Below are positions 53,941-62,931 of a stretch of DNA of 64,000 nt, piece by piece. The notes below the pieces were generated by a model, which was not told the DNA's origin, ran no database searches, and was given only the letters and a program-made list of their open reading frames with translations. A program made the translations under genes and the position numbers. The stretch spans positions 1-64,000 of the forward strand of contig NZ_JAABRQ010000014.1 of assembly GCF_011390835.1 (NCBI RefSeq), written 5' to 3'. The stretch's first letter is position 1; the number at the start of each line of letters is the position of its first letter. This DNA comes from Hydrogenophaga sp. GTDB lineage: Bacteria; Pseudomonadota; Gammaproteobacteria; Burkholderiales; Burkholderiaceae_C.

Positions 53941-54949
53941 TGAAGTCTTGCCCGTGAGGTGTTCTATCCAGTGACTGCCGCAATTGCCTCGCTTGCGCCC
54001 GATCTTGTGAGCGTATCCGCTTGTTGCCGTTTGCGATGCGTGCAGACTCCCTGATGGTTTCCAGTTGCTGATCACACCTTGAATCCACCACAAAGCCCTG
54101 TTCCATCAAGAGACCACTCAACGTGGACTCAGAAAAGATCATGAGGTGTCGAGGTGCCTCCAGTCCACGCCAATAACGACCAAAGTGGAGGTGCACATCG
54201 CTGAGCGCGTTGGGCGTGGCCAAGATCAGAGTGCCTCCTGGCTTGAGTGCTGCAAACACCACGCGAAGCAAATCTCTGGGATCAAAGACGTGTTCGATGA
54301 CATGCGAGCAGTGCACGCAGTCAAAGCTCGAAGGGGACTGAGAGAGACGCTCGTATCCACCATCCCCCACGCTCAAGCCCGCCGCCTGCGCCGCTCGCAC
54401 CGCTTCTGGGTCCATTTCTAGACCCTCCGCCTTCCATCCCAGTTGCAAGGCCAGACTCAGCGTGGCGCCCGAACCGCAACCGACATCCATCAACCGGCCA
54501 GGCGGTAAATCAGCGAGCTCCTGCCACCCGAAGGGCAATGCGATTCGCTGCGCACGCTTCGCAATCGAGGACCTGAACAGCCGAGGCAAGTTGAGGCGCG
54601 GTTCGATGTTGCGATCAAATCGTTCAGACAAGCGCTCGTTCTTCCACCGTTGCCGCCAACTCTGGAACATCGAGTGTGTGCCTTGGCCTGAATGGGTGTA
54701 GTAGCTTGCATAGGCACGACCGATGGACTGTGGGGTAGGCCGCGGGTTCAGATACAAAGTCTCGCAAACAGTGCATCGCCAATAGTGCCAGTGGCCCGGC
54801 GCCGTGTTGAAGCTCCAGTCGGCAACACCTTCGTGTTGCAAGACCCCCTCCGCACTCGAACAAACCGGACAGGCCGAGACAACGTCCAAGTCCTCAATCG
54901 GCCATTCGGAAAACGTCTCGTGATTCAAAATCTTACGCCCCTGTAGCAC
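53915..54949 (-). CDS. Zinc-ribbon class I SAM methyltransferase
   Basis: The 344-residue protein starts with a zinc ribbon (C-P-V-C near residue 28 and C-T-V-C near 59), as in methyltransferases of sugar clusters. The SAM motif M-D-V-G-C-G-S-G-A near residue 155, H-V-I-E-H-V-F-D-P near 218 and L-K-P-G-G-T-L near 240 complete the fold. It may methylate a surface sugar. It overlaps the ligase gene tail to tail by 26 bases and lies 169 bases after neuC. Substrate unknown. Confidence 0.82.
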   Translation of the reverse strand: MLQGRKILNHETFSEWPIEDLDVVSACPVCSSAEGVLQHEGVADWSFNTAPGHWHYWRCTVCETLYLNPRPTPQSIGRAYASYYTHSGQGTHSMFQSWRQRWKNERLSERFDRNIEPRLNLPRLFRSSIAKRAQRIALPFGWQELADLPPGRLMDVGCGSGATLSLALQLGWKAEGLEMDPEAVRAAQAAGLSVGDGGYERLSQSPSSFDCVHCSHVIEHVFDPRDLLRVVFAALKPGGTLILATPNALSDVHLHFGRYWRGLEAPRHLMIFSESTLSGLLMEQGFVVDSRCDQQLETIRESARIANGNKRIRSQDRAQARQLRQSLDRTPHGQDFIKLVAHKP

Positions 54950-55118
54950 TTAATAGAAATCCTCTCGAGGCTCCTGTGGCTATTTGCCAGCCACCTTGAC
55001 AAAGCAGCCATGCCGCTGGATCACACCCAGCCTCGACTGCCATGGCCTACGTTGCAGTCTGACCAACAAACCATTGGAACAAACCATGTTAAGCAGCTCG
55101 GTAGATGCAGATGAGCCG

Positions 55119-56276
55119 TCAGGCATCGGCAAACACCTTTTGCAGCGTCCGGTCCCAGAAGGTGGCATCCGAAAGCACCGCGGCAAACTTATGCGCAGCG
55201 TCACCCGCACCGAAAGAAGAATCCAATTCGAACCTGACTTTCCACCGATCAATCAGGAAACGATCAATGATCGAGTGCTCATCGGCGCGACAACCGACCA
55301 CCGACGGAGATTGGGCACGATTGGTCTGCCGCGTGCCCACATCCAAACTCGGTAGCCCGAGAAACGGCGCCTCCCGTACACCAGCACTGCTGTTCCCGAC
55401 CATTACAGCAGCGTGTCGCATCAGCTCAGAGAAATAGGCGAATCGCATCGACGGTATCTGTCGAAACCGTTCCCTTGGCAGCTCGTCAATTACCGCAAAA
55501 ATATCCTCCGTACCAGGGTCGTTGTTGGGCGAGATGACAATAAAGTTGCGTCCACTGGCCTCGAGACGATCGAATAGGGCGCGAGCCTGGGCTCCCATGG
55601 TGGCGACCTCGGAGGTCACCGGATGGAAGATCACGATGCCGTAATCATCAAATGGGATTTCGTAGCGCGCCTTGACCTCCTCGATGGTCACGCCAGATGG
55701 TTGGGCGTGGGTATCGAGTTCGGGTGAGCCGATGTTGTACACGCTGTCGGCGGACTCGCCCAGCGCCAGTACGCGAGCGCGCGCCGCCTCGGAGCTCACG
55801 AAATGCGTGGCGCACAGCTTGGTGTTGCAGTGGCGGATGCTCTCGTCAATGGTGCCCGACACCTCCCCTCCCTCGATGTGGGCCGAAGGAATGTACTTCA
55901 TGGCGCAGACGATGGACGCTGCCAGTGCCTCGACACGGTCGCCGTGGATCACCACCAGGTCGGGCCGGTGTTCGTGCACGAAGTCGGAGAACCCGAGCAG
56001 CGTCTTGGACAGAATGAACTCCTGCGCGTCGCCCTCGCGCTGGTTCACGAACTCGAAGAACTCGGCACCAGGAAAACGCTTCACTTCCAACCGGGTTTCG
56101 CCGTAGCGTCGCATCATGTGCATCCCAGTGATGAAGAAGCTGATGGCGAAACCCGCCGATGCTGCAGCGGTGGCCAGAGGTTCGAGCTTGCCGAAGTCGG
56201 CTCGCGTGCCGGTGACGAACAGCAGCCGCTTGCCGGTGACGCGCTCCTTGTTGCTCTCGCCTTGCACTTCAGGCAT
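55119..56276 (-). CDS. neuC: UDP-GlcNAc-type 2-epimerase (hydrolysing), NeuC/LegG-like
   Basis: The 385-residue protein is a hydrolysing UDP-sugar 2-epimerase. Features are F-V-T-G-T-R-A-D-F-G-K near residue 18, H-G-D-R-V-E-A-L-A near 110, H-I-E-G-G-E-V-S-G-T-I-D-E near 132, and G-N-S-S-A-G-V near 292. It yields a ManNAc-type sugar, the precursor of sialic or legionaminic acid. It overlaps neuB by eight bases, so it is the last of the coupled pair. Whether the substrate is UDP-GlcNAc or UDP-diNAcBac cannot be decided. Confidence 0.88.
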   Translation of the reverse strand: MPEVQGESNKERVTGKRLLFVTGTRADFGKLEPLATAAASAGFAISFFITGMHMMRRYGETRLEVKRFPGAEFFEFVNQREGDAQEFILSKTLLGFSDFVHEHRPDLVVIHGDRVEALAASIVCAMKYIPSAHIEGGEVSGTIDESIRHCNTKLCATHFVSSEAARARVLALGESADSVYNIGSPELDTHAQPSGVTIEEVKARYEIPFDDYGIVIFHPVTSEVATMGAQARALFDRLEASGRNFIVISPNNDPGTEDIFAVIDELPRERFRQIPSMRFAYFSELMRHAAVMVGNSSAGVREAPFLGLPSLDVGTRQTNRAQSPSVVGCRADEHSIIDRFLIDRWKVRFELDSSFGAGDAAHKFAAVLSDATFWDRTLQKVFADA

Positions 56277-57321
56277 TCGCCAGCGGCGTCACGCCGTCCA
56301 GATCGCTCCACAGCAACTGCTGGTTGCGCTTGACCGCGCGGGTCAGGCGCGCGCCCACCAGCCGGTCGAAATGTTGCACCGAAATCTCGCCCGAGCCGGG
56401 ACGGCGCGCCCAGATATCGGTGGCGCCAACCACATGACCGGCGGGCAGATCCTTGTCGGCGACCATGGAGCCACGTGCGAAGCGGTAAACGTCTTCTTCG
56501 GGCCCGGTGCGCTGCTTGGGGTTGTGCAGCGCGGTGTGGATTTCGCGCGACCGGTCGATCAGGAACTTGAGTTCGGCGGGGTCCATGGAGCAGGAGATGT
56601 CCGGCCCCTTGCGGTAGCGCGTGTCGGTGAAATGGCGCTCCAGAATGCAGGCGCCCAGCGCCACCGAGGCCAGCGCCATCGACGGGCCAATGCTGTGGTC
56701 GGAGAAACCGATCACAGCGAGCGGGAAGGCTGCCCGCAGCTCGTTAATGCCTTGCAGGCTCACGATCTCGGGCGGCGAAGGGTAGAGATTGGTGCACTCC
56801 AGCAGCGCGTATTCGACACCCGCTTCGTCCAGCGCCTGCACCGAAGGCCGCATAGTCTCCACCGTCTGCATGCCGGTACTCATGATGATGGGCTTGCCAA
56901 ATCCGGCGATGTGGCGGATCAGCGGCAGGTGGTTGCATTCGCCCGAACCGATCTTGTAGCCGGCCACGCCAATGTCATTCAGAAAATCGGCGGCAGCGCG
57001 TGAAAAAGGTGTGGAGATATAGATCATGCCGAGCGACTCGGCGTGCTTCTTGAGCGCGATCTCGTCGTCCTTGGACAGGGCGCAGCGCTCCATCACCTCC
57101 CAAATGGACACGTCCGCATTGGGCGGAAAGATCTGCTTGGCCTCGTCGGTCATTTCGTCGTCGACGAAATGCGTCTGGTGCTTGACCATTTCGCAGCCAG
57201 CGCTGTGCGCCGCACTGACCATGCCCTTGGCCACGTCCAGGCTACCGCCGTGGTTGATGCCGATCTCGGCGATCACCAGCGGCGGGTGCTGAGGACCAAT
57301 TTCTCGGTGAGCGATTTTCAT
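56269..57321 (-). CDS. neuB: N-acetylneuraminate/nonulosonate synthase NeuB
   Basis: The 350-residue protein condenses a ManNAc-type sugar with phosphoenolpyruvate. V-I-A-E-I-G-I-N-H-G-G near residue 17, Y-K-I-G-S-G-E-C near 118 and F-S-D-H-S-I-G near 200 are the barrel signature. A C-terminal antifreeze-like SAF domain includes R-R-P-G-S-G-E-I near 310, where the conserved Arg binds substrate. It lies upstream of neuC and is separated from the SDR gene by 162 bases holding a repeat. The sugar made is not identifiable from sequence. Confidence 0.9.
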   Translation of the reverse strand: MKIAHREIGPQHPPLVIAEIGINHGGSLDVAKGMVSAAHSAGCEMVKHQTHFVDDEMTDEAKQIFPPNADVSIWEVMERCALSKDDEIALKKHAESLGMIYISTPFSRAAADFLNDIGVAGYKIGSGECNHLPLIRHIAGFGKPIIMSTGMQTVETMRPSVQALDEAGVEYALLECTNLYPSPPEIVSLQGINELRAAFPLAVIGFSDHSIGPSMALASVALGACILERHFTDTRYRKGPDISCSMDPAELKFLIDRSREIHTALHNPKQRTGPEEDVYRFARGSMVADKDLPAGHVVGATDIWARRPGSGEISVQHFDRLVGARLTRAVKRNQQLLWSDLDGVTPLANA

Positions 57322-57384
57322 GGAAGCGTCCTAGGGAAAGAAATTTTCAGATCGACGTGTCTTCGTCCAGCGCACGCCGCAGAA

Positions 57385-57450
57385 CCGGCTCCGCCGGGCT
57401 GCTGGCGTGGCCCCCCCATCGAGGGGAAGGCGCGAAGCGACGCAGAGGGG
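57385..57450. repeat. Dispersed GC-rich intergenic hairpin repeat, copy 2
   Basis: It starts with the same 15-base hairpin CCGGCTCCGCCGGGC (57385-57399) as the copy at 140-154, then GCCCCCCCATCGAGGGG and a final CGCAGAGGGG (57441-57450). The order of elements matches copy 1. It sits in the 162-base gap between neuB and the SDR gene. Confidence 0.6.
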
Positions 57451-57483
57451 CATCTCAGGTACACGGCGTAGGGGTAGTCATCG

Positions 57484-58287
57484 CTACACAGCGGTCCAGC
57501 CGCCCTCGACAAAAAACTGCTGCCCCGTCGAGTACGCCGAAGCATCGGACACCAAGTAGATCATCATGCCCACCATGTCCTCTGGCTTGGCCATGCGGCC
57601 CAGCGGGGTGCGCGCGACGTAGCGGCGAACAAACTCTGGGTCGTGGTTGTTTTGCACTCCACCAGGCACCAGCGTGTTGACCCGGATGCCTTTCTCTCCC
57701 CAGTAGGTGGCGAGCCAGCGCGTGAGGCCGTGCACGCCGGCCTTGGCCGCCGCGTAGCTGGGCAGGGAATTGAATTTCATGCCTTCGTATATACGGTGGT
57801 CGGGTCCGACCACGCCATAGGTGCTCGACACGTTGACCAGGCTACCGCCTCCACCCTGGAGCATGGCCTTGCCGCCTTCGCGGGCCACCAGATAGACACC
57901 GGTGAGGTTGACGCGGATCGCCTGCTCCCACACCGCCAGGGTGGAGTCTTCAAACGACGTGAACACAGCGCCCTGGCGCATCAGGTGTTCGCCAGTGGCC
58001 GCCGCGTTGTTGAGCACCGCATCAACACGTCCGAATTTCTTCAGCACGGTCTGGAACAGCTCCACCACATCGGCCTCCACGCCCACGTCGCAGACGATGC
58101 CCCACGCGCCTGGGCCTTGAGGCGACTTGACCGCCCGGGCCTTGGCCACCGGATCGGCGGCGGCCAGATCGGCCATCACCACCTGGGCGCCATGTTCGGC
58201 CAGCCCCTGGCAATAGGCCGAGCCCAGCAGACCAGTACCACCGGTCACCACCACCACCTTGCCGGTCAGATCAAATCGTTGTGTCAT
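57484..58287 (-). CDS. SDR-family oxidoreductase of the nonulosonate cluster (PtmA-like)
   Basis: The 267-residue protein is a short-chain dehydrogenase: V-T-G-G-T-G-L-L-G near residue 15, N-N-A-A near 92, a catalytic Ser in V-S-S-T-Y-G, and a Tyr/Lys pair in S-Y-A-A-A-K near residue 180. The G-L-L-G form of the glycine loop, in place of the common G-I-G, and the Y-E-G-M-K-F insertion resemble PtmA-type enzymes in flagellar glycan clusters. It lies 21 bases after neuA and likely modifies the sugar. Substrate unknown. Confidence 0.78.
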   Translation of the reverse strand: MTQRFDLTGKVVVVTGGTGLLGSAYCQGLAEHGAQVVMADLAAADPVAKARAVKSPQGPGAWGIVCDVGVEADVVELFQTVLKKFGRVDAVLNNAAATGEHLMRQGAVFTSFEDSTLAVWEQAIRVNLTGVYLVAREGGKAMLQGGGGSLVNVSSTYGVVGPDHRIYEGMKFNSLPSYAAAKAGVHGLTRWLATYWGEKGIRVNTLVPGGVQNNHDPEFVRRYVARTPLGRMAKPEDMVGMMIYLVSDASAYSTGQQFFVEGGWTAV

Positions 58288-58307
58288 GTCGTGTCCTGAG
58301 TTGGGTT

Positions 58308-59018
58308 TCAGGTGGGCAGGCCAAGGCGCTTGCGCATCAGGTACTCCACCAGCTCAAAGTCGAATTCGCTGTCGATATCCAGGCTCTTGGCCGAACCGAT
58401 GTCGTAACCCTGCGTGCGGCCCGAGAGCAAGCCGGTGCCGCGCCGCAGGTAGTCGGGCGAGAGCACATAGATGGAGGCCACATGCTCCACCACCTTGGGC
58501 GCGTCCTGCCGCCGCACGATGGGCTTGGGTAGTTGCTTGCAGATGCGAAGGCTGCCGCCTTCGTCCACCTCCAGCATGTTGAAGTAAGGATTCTTGCGCG
58601 CCTCGCAGACGGTGAAGACGGCGTCCACATCGGCGGTTTGAAACTGCGCAATGGCCCTAGAAATGTCGGCCACCTCGCGCAGCGGTGAGGTGCAATCCAG
58701 GTCCACAAAGAGGTCAATCGGGTCGCCAGCAAAGTGAGCGTCGGTGGCGGCCAGCGCGTGCTGCCACACCTCCCACTTGCCCGCGGTGTCGTTGGCGAGC
58801 TCGGCGGGGCGCATGAAAGGCACGTGAGCTCCGGCCTGGCGCGACACCTCGGCAATCGCTTCGCTGTCGGTGGACACCACCACGCGCTTGATTTCCGGGC
58901 AGGCCAGTGCTTGCTCGATGCTCCAGGCGATCAGGGGTTTGCCCAGCAAGGGGCGGAAGTTTTTGCCGGCAACGCCTTTGGAGCCGCCTCGCGCACCGAT
59001 GAAGCAGGTGATGTTCAT
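58308..59018 (-). CDS. neuA: Acylneuraminate cytidylyltransferase (CMP-nonulosonate synthetase)
   Basis: The 236-residue protein activates a nonulosonic acid with CTP. The nucleotide-binding motif A-R-G-G-S-K-G-V-A-G-K-N near residue 9, S-T-D-S near 49, and L-D-C-T-S-P-L-R near residue 109 are diagnostic, and I-D-S-E-F-D-F near 218 supplies metal ligands. It lies 14 bases after the Gfo/Idh gene. It could act on Neu5Ac or on legionaminic acid. Confidence 0.9.
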   Translation of the reverse strand: MNITCFIGARGGSKGVAGKNFRPLLGKPLIAWSIEQALACPEIKRVVVSTDSEAIAEVSRQAGAHVPFMRPAELANDTAGKWEVWQHALAATDAHFAGDPIDLFVDLDCTSPLREVADISRAIAQFQTADVDAVFTVCEARKNPYFNMLEVDEGGSLRICKQLPKPIVRRQDAPKVVEHVASIYVLSPDYLRRGTGLLSGRTQGYDIGSAKSLDIDSEFDFELVEYLMRKRLGLPT

Positions 59019-59031
59019 GTCAGTCGATCTT

Positions 59032-60048
59032 TCAAGGGGTCACATCTTCGGGGCGAACACAGCGCCGCTCTCGGTCGGACTGGTGAGCCGCGAGCGCGAT
59101 GCGCAGCACCGACACCGCGTCGGCCAACGAGGACGACGCAGGTAAGCTCGGCTTTTCAATGCGCTGCAGAAAATGCGCCATGTGGTCGCGAAACAAGGTG
59201 TTGCGCTCAAAACCTTCAGGCACGCGGTGCACCACCTCGGGCGCTGCGCCGGCGCGGGTGAGCGACACCGTACCGGCCGCGTAATCCCAGGTCAGCACGC
59301 CGTGGCGACCCACCAGCTCCATCTCACGCCCATAGCCTGGACGCACATAGTCCAGATGCACCTGAGCCAGCACGCCAGAGGCCATGCGCAAGCCGATCTG
59401 GGCGATGCCTTCTGTCTCGATCTCCAGCGCCGGCACGACGCGGGTCATGGCACTCGCATCGACTACCGGGCCGACCAGCCAGTGAACCAGATCGAGCTCG
59501 TGCACCAGATCAAAAATCACACCGCCACCCTGTGCGCGAAAGGCGCCATAGCCCTGGCGGTGGTCGGTACCAGGCCGCCAGTCGGGTAGCCACTGGCCTA
59601 CCGCCGCGCGCACATGCATCAGCTCACCCAAGGCACCGCTGGCCAGGTGCGTCTGCATCCAGCGCAGATTGGGGTGATGCCGCAGCATGAAGCCAGCTTC
59701 CACCACTGTGCCCCGCTCGGCCACGGCATCCACCAGATGCTGAACCTGAGCCAGCGAAGCGGCCAGCGGCTTTTCGATGAAGAGGTGTTTGCCGTGGCGA
59801 GCGGCCTGCAACGCAACGGGCAGGTGCTGATCGGTGCGGTTGGCGACGACGACAGCCTGCACGTCCGAGGCCAGCGCCTGGTTCAGGTCGAGCACGCGTT
59901 GCACGCGTGCATCGTCAAACACCGATCCGCTCTGCGCTGCACCCGAGGCCAGCCGGTAGCTGTACGCTCGGACCTGCACCCCCAAAGCCAGCAGATTGGC
60001 GATGTGTCGCTTGCCGATGGAGCCGGTGCCGACAACCAGAATGTTCAT
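59032..60048 (-). CDS. Gfo/Idh/MocA-family oxidoreductase
   Basis: The 338-residue protein has an N-terminal Rossmann fold with V-G-T-G-S-I-G-K-R-H near residue 6 and the E-K-P-L-A motif near 94, the family's catalytic Lys. The C-terminal domain starts near residue 125. It is first of the nonulosonate genes on this strand and is divergent from waaA by 91 bases. It probably oxidises or reduces a sugar precursor of the cluster. Substrate unknown. Confidence 0.83.
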   Translation of the reverse strand: MNILVVGTGSIGKRHIANLLALGVQVRAYSYRLASGAAQSGSVFDDARVQRVLDLNQALASDVQAVVVANRTDQHLPVALQAARHGKHLFIEKPLAASLAQVQHLVDAVAERGTVVEAGFMLRHHPNLRWMQTHLASGALGELMHVRAAVGQWLPDWRPGTDHRQGYGAFRAQGGGVIFDLVHELDLVHWLVGPVVDASAMTRVVPALEIETEGIAQIGLRMASGVLAQVHLDYVRPGYGREMELVGRHGVLTWDYAAGTVSLTRAGAAPEVVHRVPEGFERNTLFRDHMAHFLQRIEKPSLPASSSLADAVSVLRIALAAHQSDRERRCVRPEDVTP

Positions 60049-60139
60049 GCAGGGGAGGTGATTTCAGAGCGAGGATCGGTGGGACAACGGCGGCGTCGAA
60101 CCCAGGGCCTTACTATACTGGCCCGAGCCCCCCGCCCGC

Positions 60140-61546
60140 ATGCCAGACACCCCGCACGATCCACGCCCGCCCTTGCGGCGATTTCCCCCCAGCCGGCGCA
60201 TGGCGGGGCTCATTGCGCTCTACCAGCTGCTGTGGCATTCGCTGCTGCCCGTGGTCTTTCTGTTCCTCTGGCGCCGCGGGCGGCGCGAGCCGCTCTACCG
60301 GCAATTCTGGGGCGAGCGGTTTGGCAACACCCACACCCCGCTGCACCGTCCGCTGTGGGTCCACTCGGCGTCCATGGGCGAGCTGCGAGGCGCTGCCCCG
60401 CTGGTGCGCGCGCTGCTAGCCGAAGGCCTGTCCATCGTGATCACCACACTTACGCCGGCGGGCCGCACGGCGGCACAGCAGCTGTTCGACGAACCCATTG
60501 CACAAGGCCGGCTGGCCGTGGCGTATCTGCCGCTGGAGCTGGGCTGGGCGGTGCGCCGCTTCATCCGCCAGGTGAATCCGCGCGCGGCGGTCATGACCGA
60601 GATCGACACCTGGCCGGTGCTGCTCGCCACGCTGCGCACCCAAGGTGTGCCCTTGGCCATGGCCAATGCGCAGTACCCGAAAGAAAGCTTCATCCGAGAC
60701 AGGAAGCGCTGGTGGGGGTTTCGCGCCGCGCTATTCCAGGCCTACGAGCTGGTGCTGTGCAAGTCGGACACCCATGCCCAGAGGTTTCGTCAGCTGGGTT
60801 GTGAGCGTGTGGTGATCGCCGGGGAAACGCGCTTTGATCTGCCTGCCTCGCCACAGCAACTCCATGCTGCCAGCGAACTCTCGCGACAGTGGGGGCTGGC
60901 CACCCACACGCCAAGTGGGCGACCCGTCGTGTGTTTTGCCAGTGTGGTGGTGGGCGAGGACGCCACTTTTGTCAGCACCATGCAGACCATCCGCCAAGCA
61001 CTGGCCAAGCAGTCAGCGACTCCGCCGCTGTTCGTCTGCGTGCCGCGCAGCCCACAGCGTTTTGACGAGAGCGAGCGGTTGCTGGCAGAAGCGGGCTTGC
61101 GTGTGGTTCGGCGCAGCGCCTGTCTCGATGCAGCGTTTCAGCCAGACGAGAACCTGAAGATGGCGGATGTCGATGTCTTGCTCGGCGACTCGCTGGGCGA
61201 GATGTACTTTTACCTCGCGCTGTCGCAGGTGGTGGTGGTCGGCGGGTCCTTTGTGGACACCGGCGCACACAACGTGATCGAACCGCTGGCGCTCAAGAAG
61301 CCGGTGATGGTGGGGCCCAGCATCTGGGGCATTGAGTATCCTGGCGCTGAAGCATTGGCTGCTGGGGTGTTGCAGCAGCACGCCGACGCGAACCGCCTGG
61401 CGCAGGCGCTGTTGTCGCTACTGACTTCACCGCAGGCCTATGCACAGGCGACGGCCGGTGCAGCGGCATTTTTTGCCGAACACGGCGGCGCCACCGACAA
61501 GCACATGGCCACGTTGATGCCCTGGCTGCAGGAGCGCGCACCATGA
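60140..61546 (+). CDS. waaA: Kdo transferase WaaA
   Basis: The 468-residue protein is a GT30 Kdo transferase acting on lipid IVA. It has one N-terminal membrane helix (about residues 22-42), H-S-A-S-M-G-E-L-R-G near residue 75, where the Glu is the catalytic base, T-E-I-D-T-W-P near 150 and the CMP-Kdo-binding G-G-S-F-V-D-T-G-A-H-N-V-I-E-P near 365. This is the canonical-looking copy. It overlaps the second copy by four bases. Confidence 0.9.
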   Translation: MPDTPHDPRPPLRRFPPSRRMAGLIALYQLLWHSLLPVVFLFLWRRGRREPLYRQFWGERFGNTHTPLHRPLWVHSASMGELRGAAPLVRALLAEGLSIVITTLTPAGRTAAQQLFDEPIAQGRLAVAYLPLELGWAVRRFIRQVNPRAAVMTEIDTWPVLLATLRTQGVPLAMANAQYPKESFIRDRKRWWGFRAALFQAYELVLCKSDTHAQRFRQLGCERVVIAGETRFDLPASPQQLHAASELSRQWGLATHTPSGRPVVCFASVVVGEDATFVSTMQTIRQALAKQSATPPLFVCVPRSPQRFDESERLLAEAGLRVVRRSACLDAAFQPDENLKMADVDVLLGDSLGEMYFYLALSQVVVVGGSFVDTGAHNVIEPLALKKPVMVGPSIWGIEYPGAEALAAGVLQQHADANRLAQALLSLLTSPQAYAQATAGAAAFFAEHGGATDKHMATLMPWLQERAP

Positions 61547-62793
61547 GCCGTCGACCCCTGGCCTTGCGCGCCTATCTGCGCCTGGCACGGGCACTGGCGC
61601 CGGTCTGGCACCGGGGCCTGCAGCACCGCCTATTGCGCGGCAAGGAAACAGCGGCCAGCATCCAGCAAAAACTGGCGCTGCAGATGCCTCCACGCCCCGA
61701 CGGTCCGCTGGTCTGGGGCCATGCGGTGGGCGTGGGCGAGTCCATGGCACTCGCCGGCCTGTTCCACCGTCTCGGTATAGAGCGCCCCGATCTCCATTTT
61801 CTCATCACCACCACCGCGCGCACCTCGGGCGACGCCTTGCAACGGCAGGGGCTTCCGCCGCGCTGTCAGCACCAGTTCGCCCCGGTGGACACGCCCGAGG
61901 CCACGGCGCGCTTCATGGCGCACTGGCACCCCCGCCTTGCGCTGTGGTGCGAGATGGACCTATGGCCCGCGCTGATTGCAGCCGCTGACGATGCCGGAGT
62001 GCCTCGCGTGCTGGTGAATGCACGCTTGTCAGAGAAGTCGCTGGCCAAACGGCGCTGGGGCCGGTGGGTTTACCAGGCGCTGCTGCCCGGGTTCACCGAC
62101 GTGTTTGTGCAAAACAGCGAATCGGCGCGTGGCCTGCAAGCACTCGGGGCTCAGCCCGAGTCCATCACCGTGAGCGGCACCATCAAGACGATGTCGCCAC
62201 CGCTTACCTGCAACGCGGCCGAGCTGGCGCGCTGGCAACGTGCGTTGGGCCAGCGTCCGCGGTGGCTACTCGCCTCCAGCCACCCAGGCGAAGAAGCACT
62301 GGCGCTGGCGGCCCACGCCCAGCTGCGCGAGCTTGCACCCGACGCCCTGCTCATCATCGTCCCGCGCGTGCCTATCCGCGGCACCGAGGTGGCTGCCCTG
62401 TGTCCGCCCGGCTCGCCGCAACGCAGCCAGGGCGCCAGCCTGGCAAACGAAACGCCGGTGTACATCGCCGACACCATCGGCGAACTCGGCCTGTGGTATC
62501 GGCTGGCGCCTGTGGCGCTGGTCGGCGGATCGCTGGCGGCAGTCGGCGGCCACAACCCCCACGAACCTCTGGCGCTGGGCTGCGCCGTGTTGCACGGCCC
62601 CCAGGTGTGGAACTTCAGCGAGAGCTACACCGCGCTGGACGAACAAGGCCTGAGCCAACGCGTGGGCGATGTCGCCGAGATCGCGAAAGCCGTGCAAGCC
62701 GCTTGGCTCTCACCGCGACAGCGCGAGGATAGACGCCCGAAAGACGAGCAGGCAGAGGCATTGCTGACTCGCTTGTTGTCGCATCTCTCTTAG
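61543..62793 (+). CDS. Second, divergent Kdo-transferase-like (GT30) glycosyltransferase
   Basis: The 416-residue protein is also GT30-like. The H-A-V-G-V-G-E-S motif near residue 64 keeps the catalytic Glu, C-E-M-D-L-W-P near 130 replaces T-E-I-D-T-W-P, and G-G-S-L-A-A-V-G-G-H-N-P-H-E-P near 330 forms the donor site. It lacks a clear N-terminal helix. The start overlaps waaA (ATGA), so both are made together. It may add a second Kdo or a different ulosonic acid; the adjacent nonulosonate genes make this worth testing. Confidence 0.8.
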   Translation: MSRRPLALRAYLRLARALAPVWHRGLQHRLLRGKETAASIQQKLALQMPPRPDGPLVWGHAVGVGESMALAGLFHRLGIERPDLHFLITTTARTSGDALQRQGLPPRCQHQFAPVDTPEATARFMAHWHPRLALWCEMDLWPALIAAADDAGVPRVLVNARLSEKSLAKRRWGRWVYQALLPGFTDVFVQNSESARGLQALGAQPESITVSGTIKTMSPPLTCNAAELARWQRALGQRPRWLLASSHPGEEALALAAHAQLRELAPDALLIIVPRVPIRGTEVAALCPPGSPQRSQGASLANETPVYIADTIGELGLWYRLAPVALVGGSLAAVGGHNPHEPLALGCAVLHGPQVWNFSESYTALDEQGLSQRVGDVAEIAKAVQAAWLSPRQREDRRPKDEQAEALLTRLLSHLS

Positions 62794-62827
62794 CGCTTCA
62801 GCTTGACCCAGACAGAAGGTTCAGAAG

Positions 62828-62893
62828 AAAGGGGGGGAGTTAGCCCAGGGCACCGCGGAAGCGGCTTTGCCGAGCGGCCAATGCCCCCCCTTT
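62828..62893. terminator. Probable bidirectional terminator between convergent waaA-like and pgm genes
   Basis: AAAGGGGGGG (62828-62837) and CCCCCCCTTT (62884-62893) are perfect complementary arms around a 46-base interior that can itself fold (GCGGCTTTGCCG-type inner hairpins). It lies in the 138-base gap between two convergent genes. The A and T ends give U-tracts in both directions. The interior carries GGCAAAGCCGC-like sequence reminiscent of the dispersed repeat at 140-203, in the other orientation. Confidence 0.65.
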
Positions 62894-62931
62894 AGAGGGT
62901 CGTGCGAAACGCGGCGGAGGTGGGCCTAATC

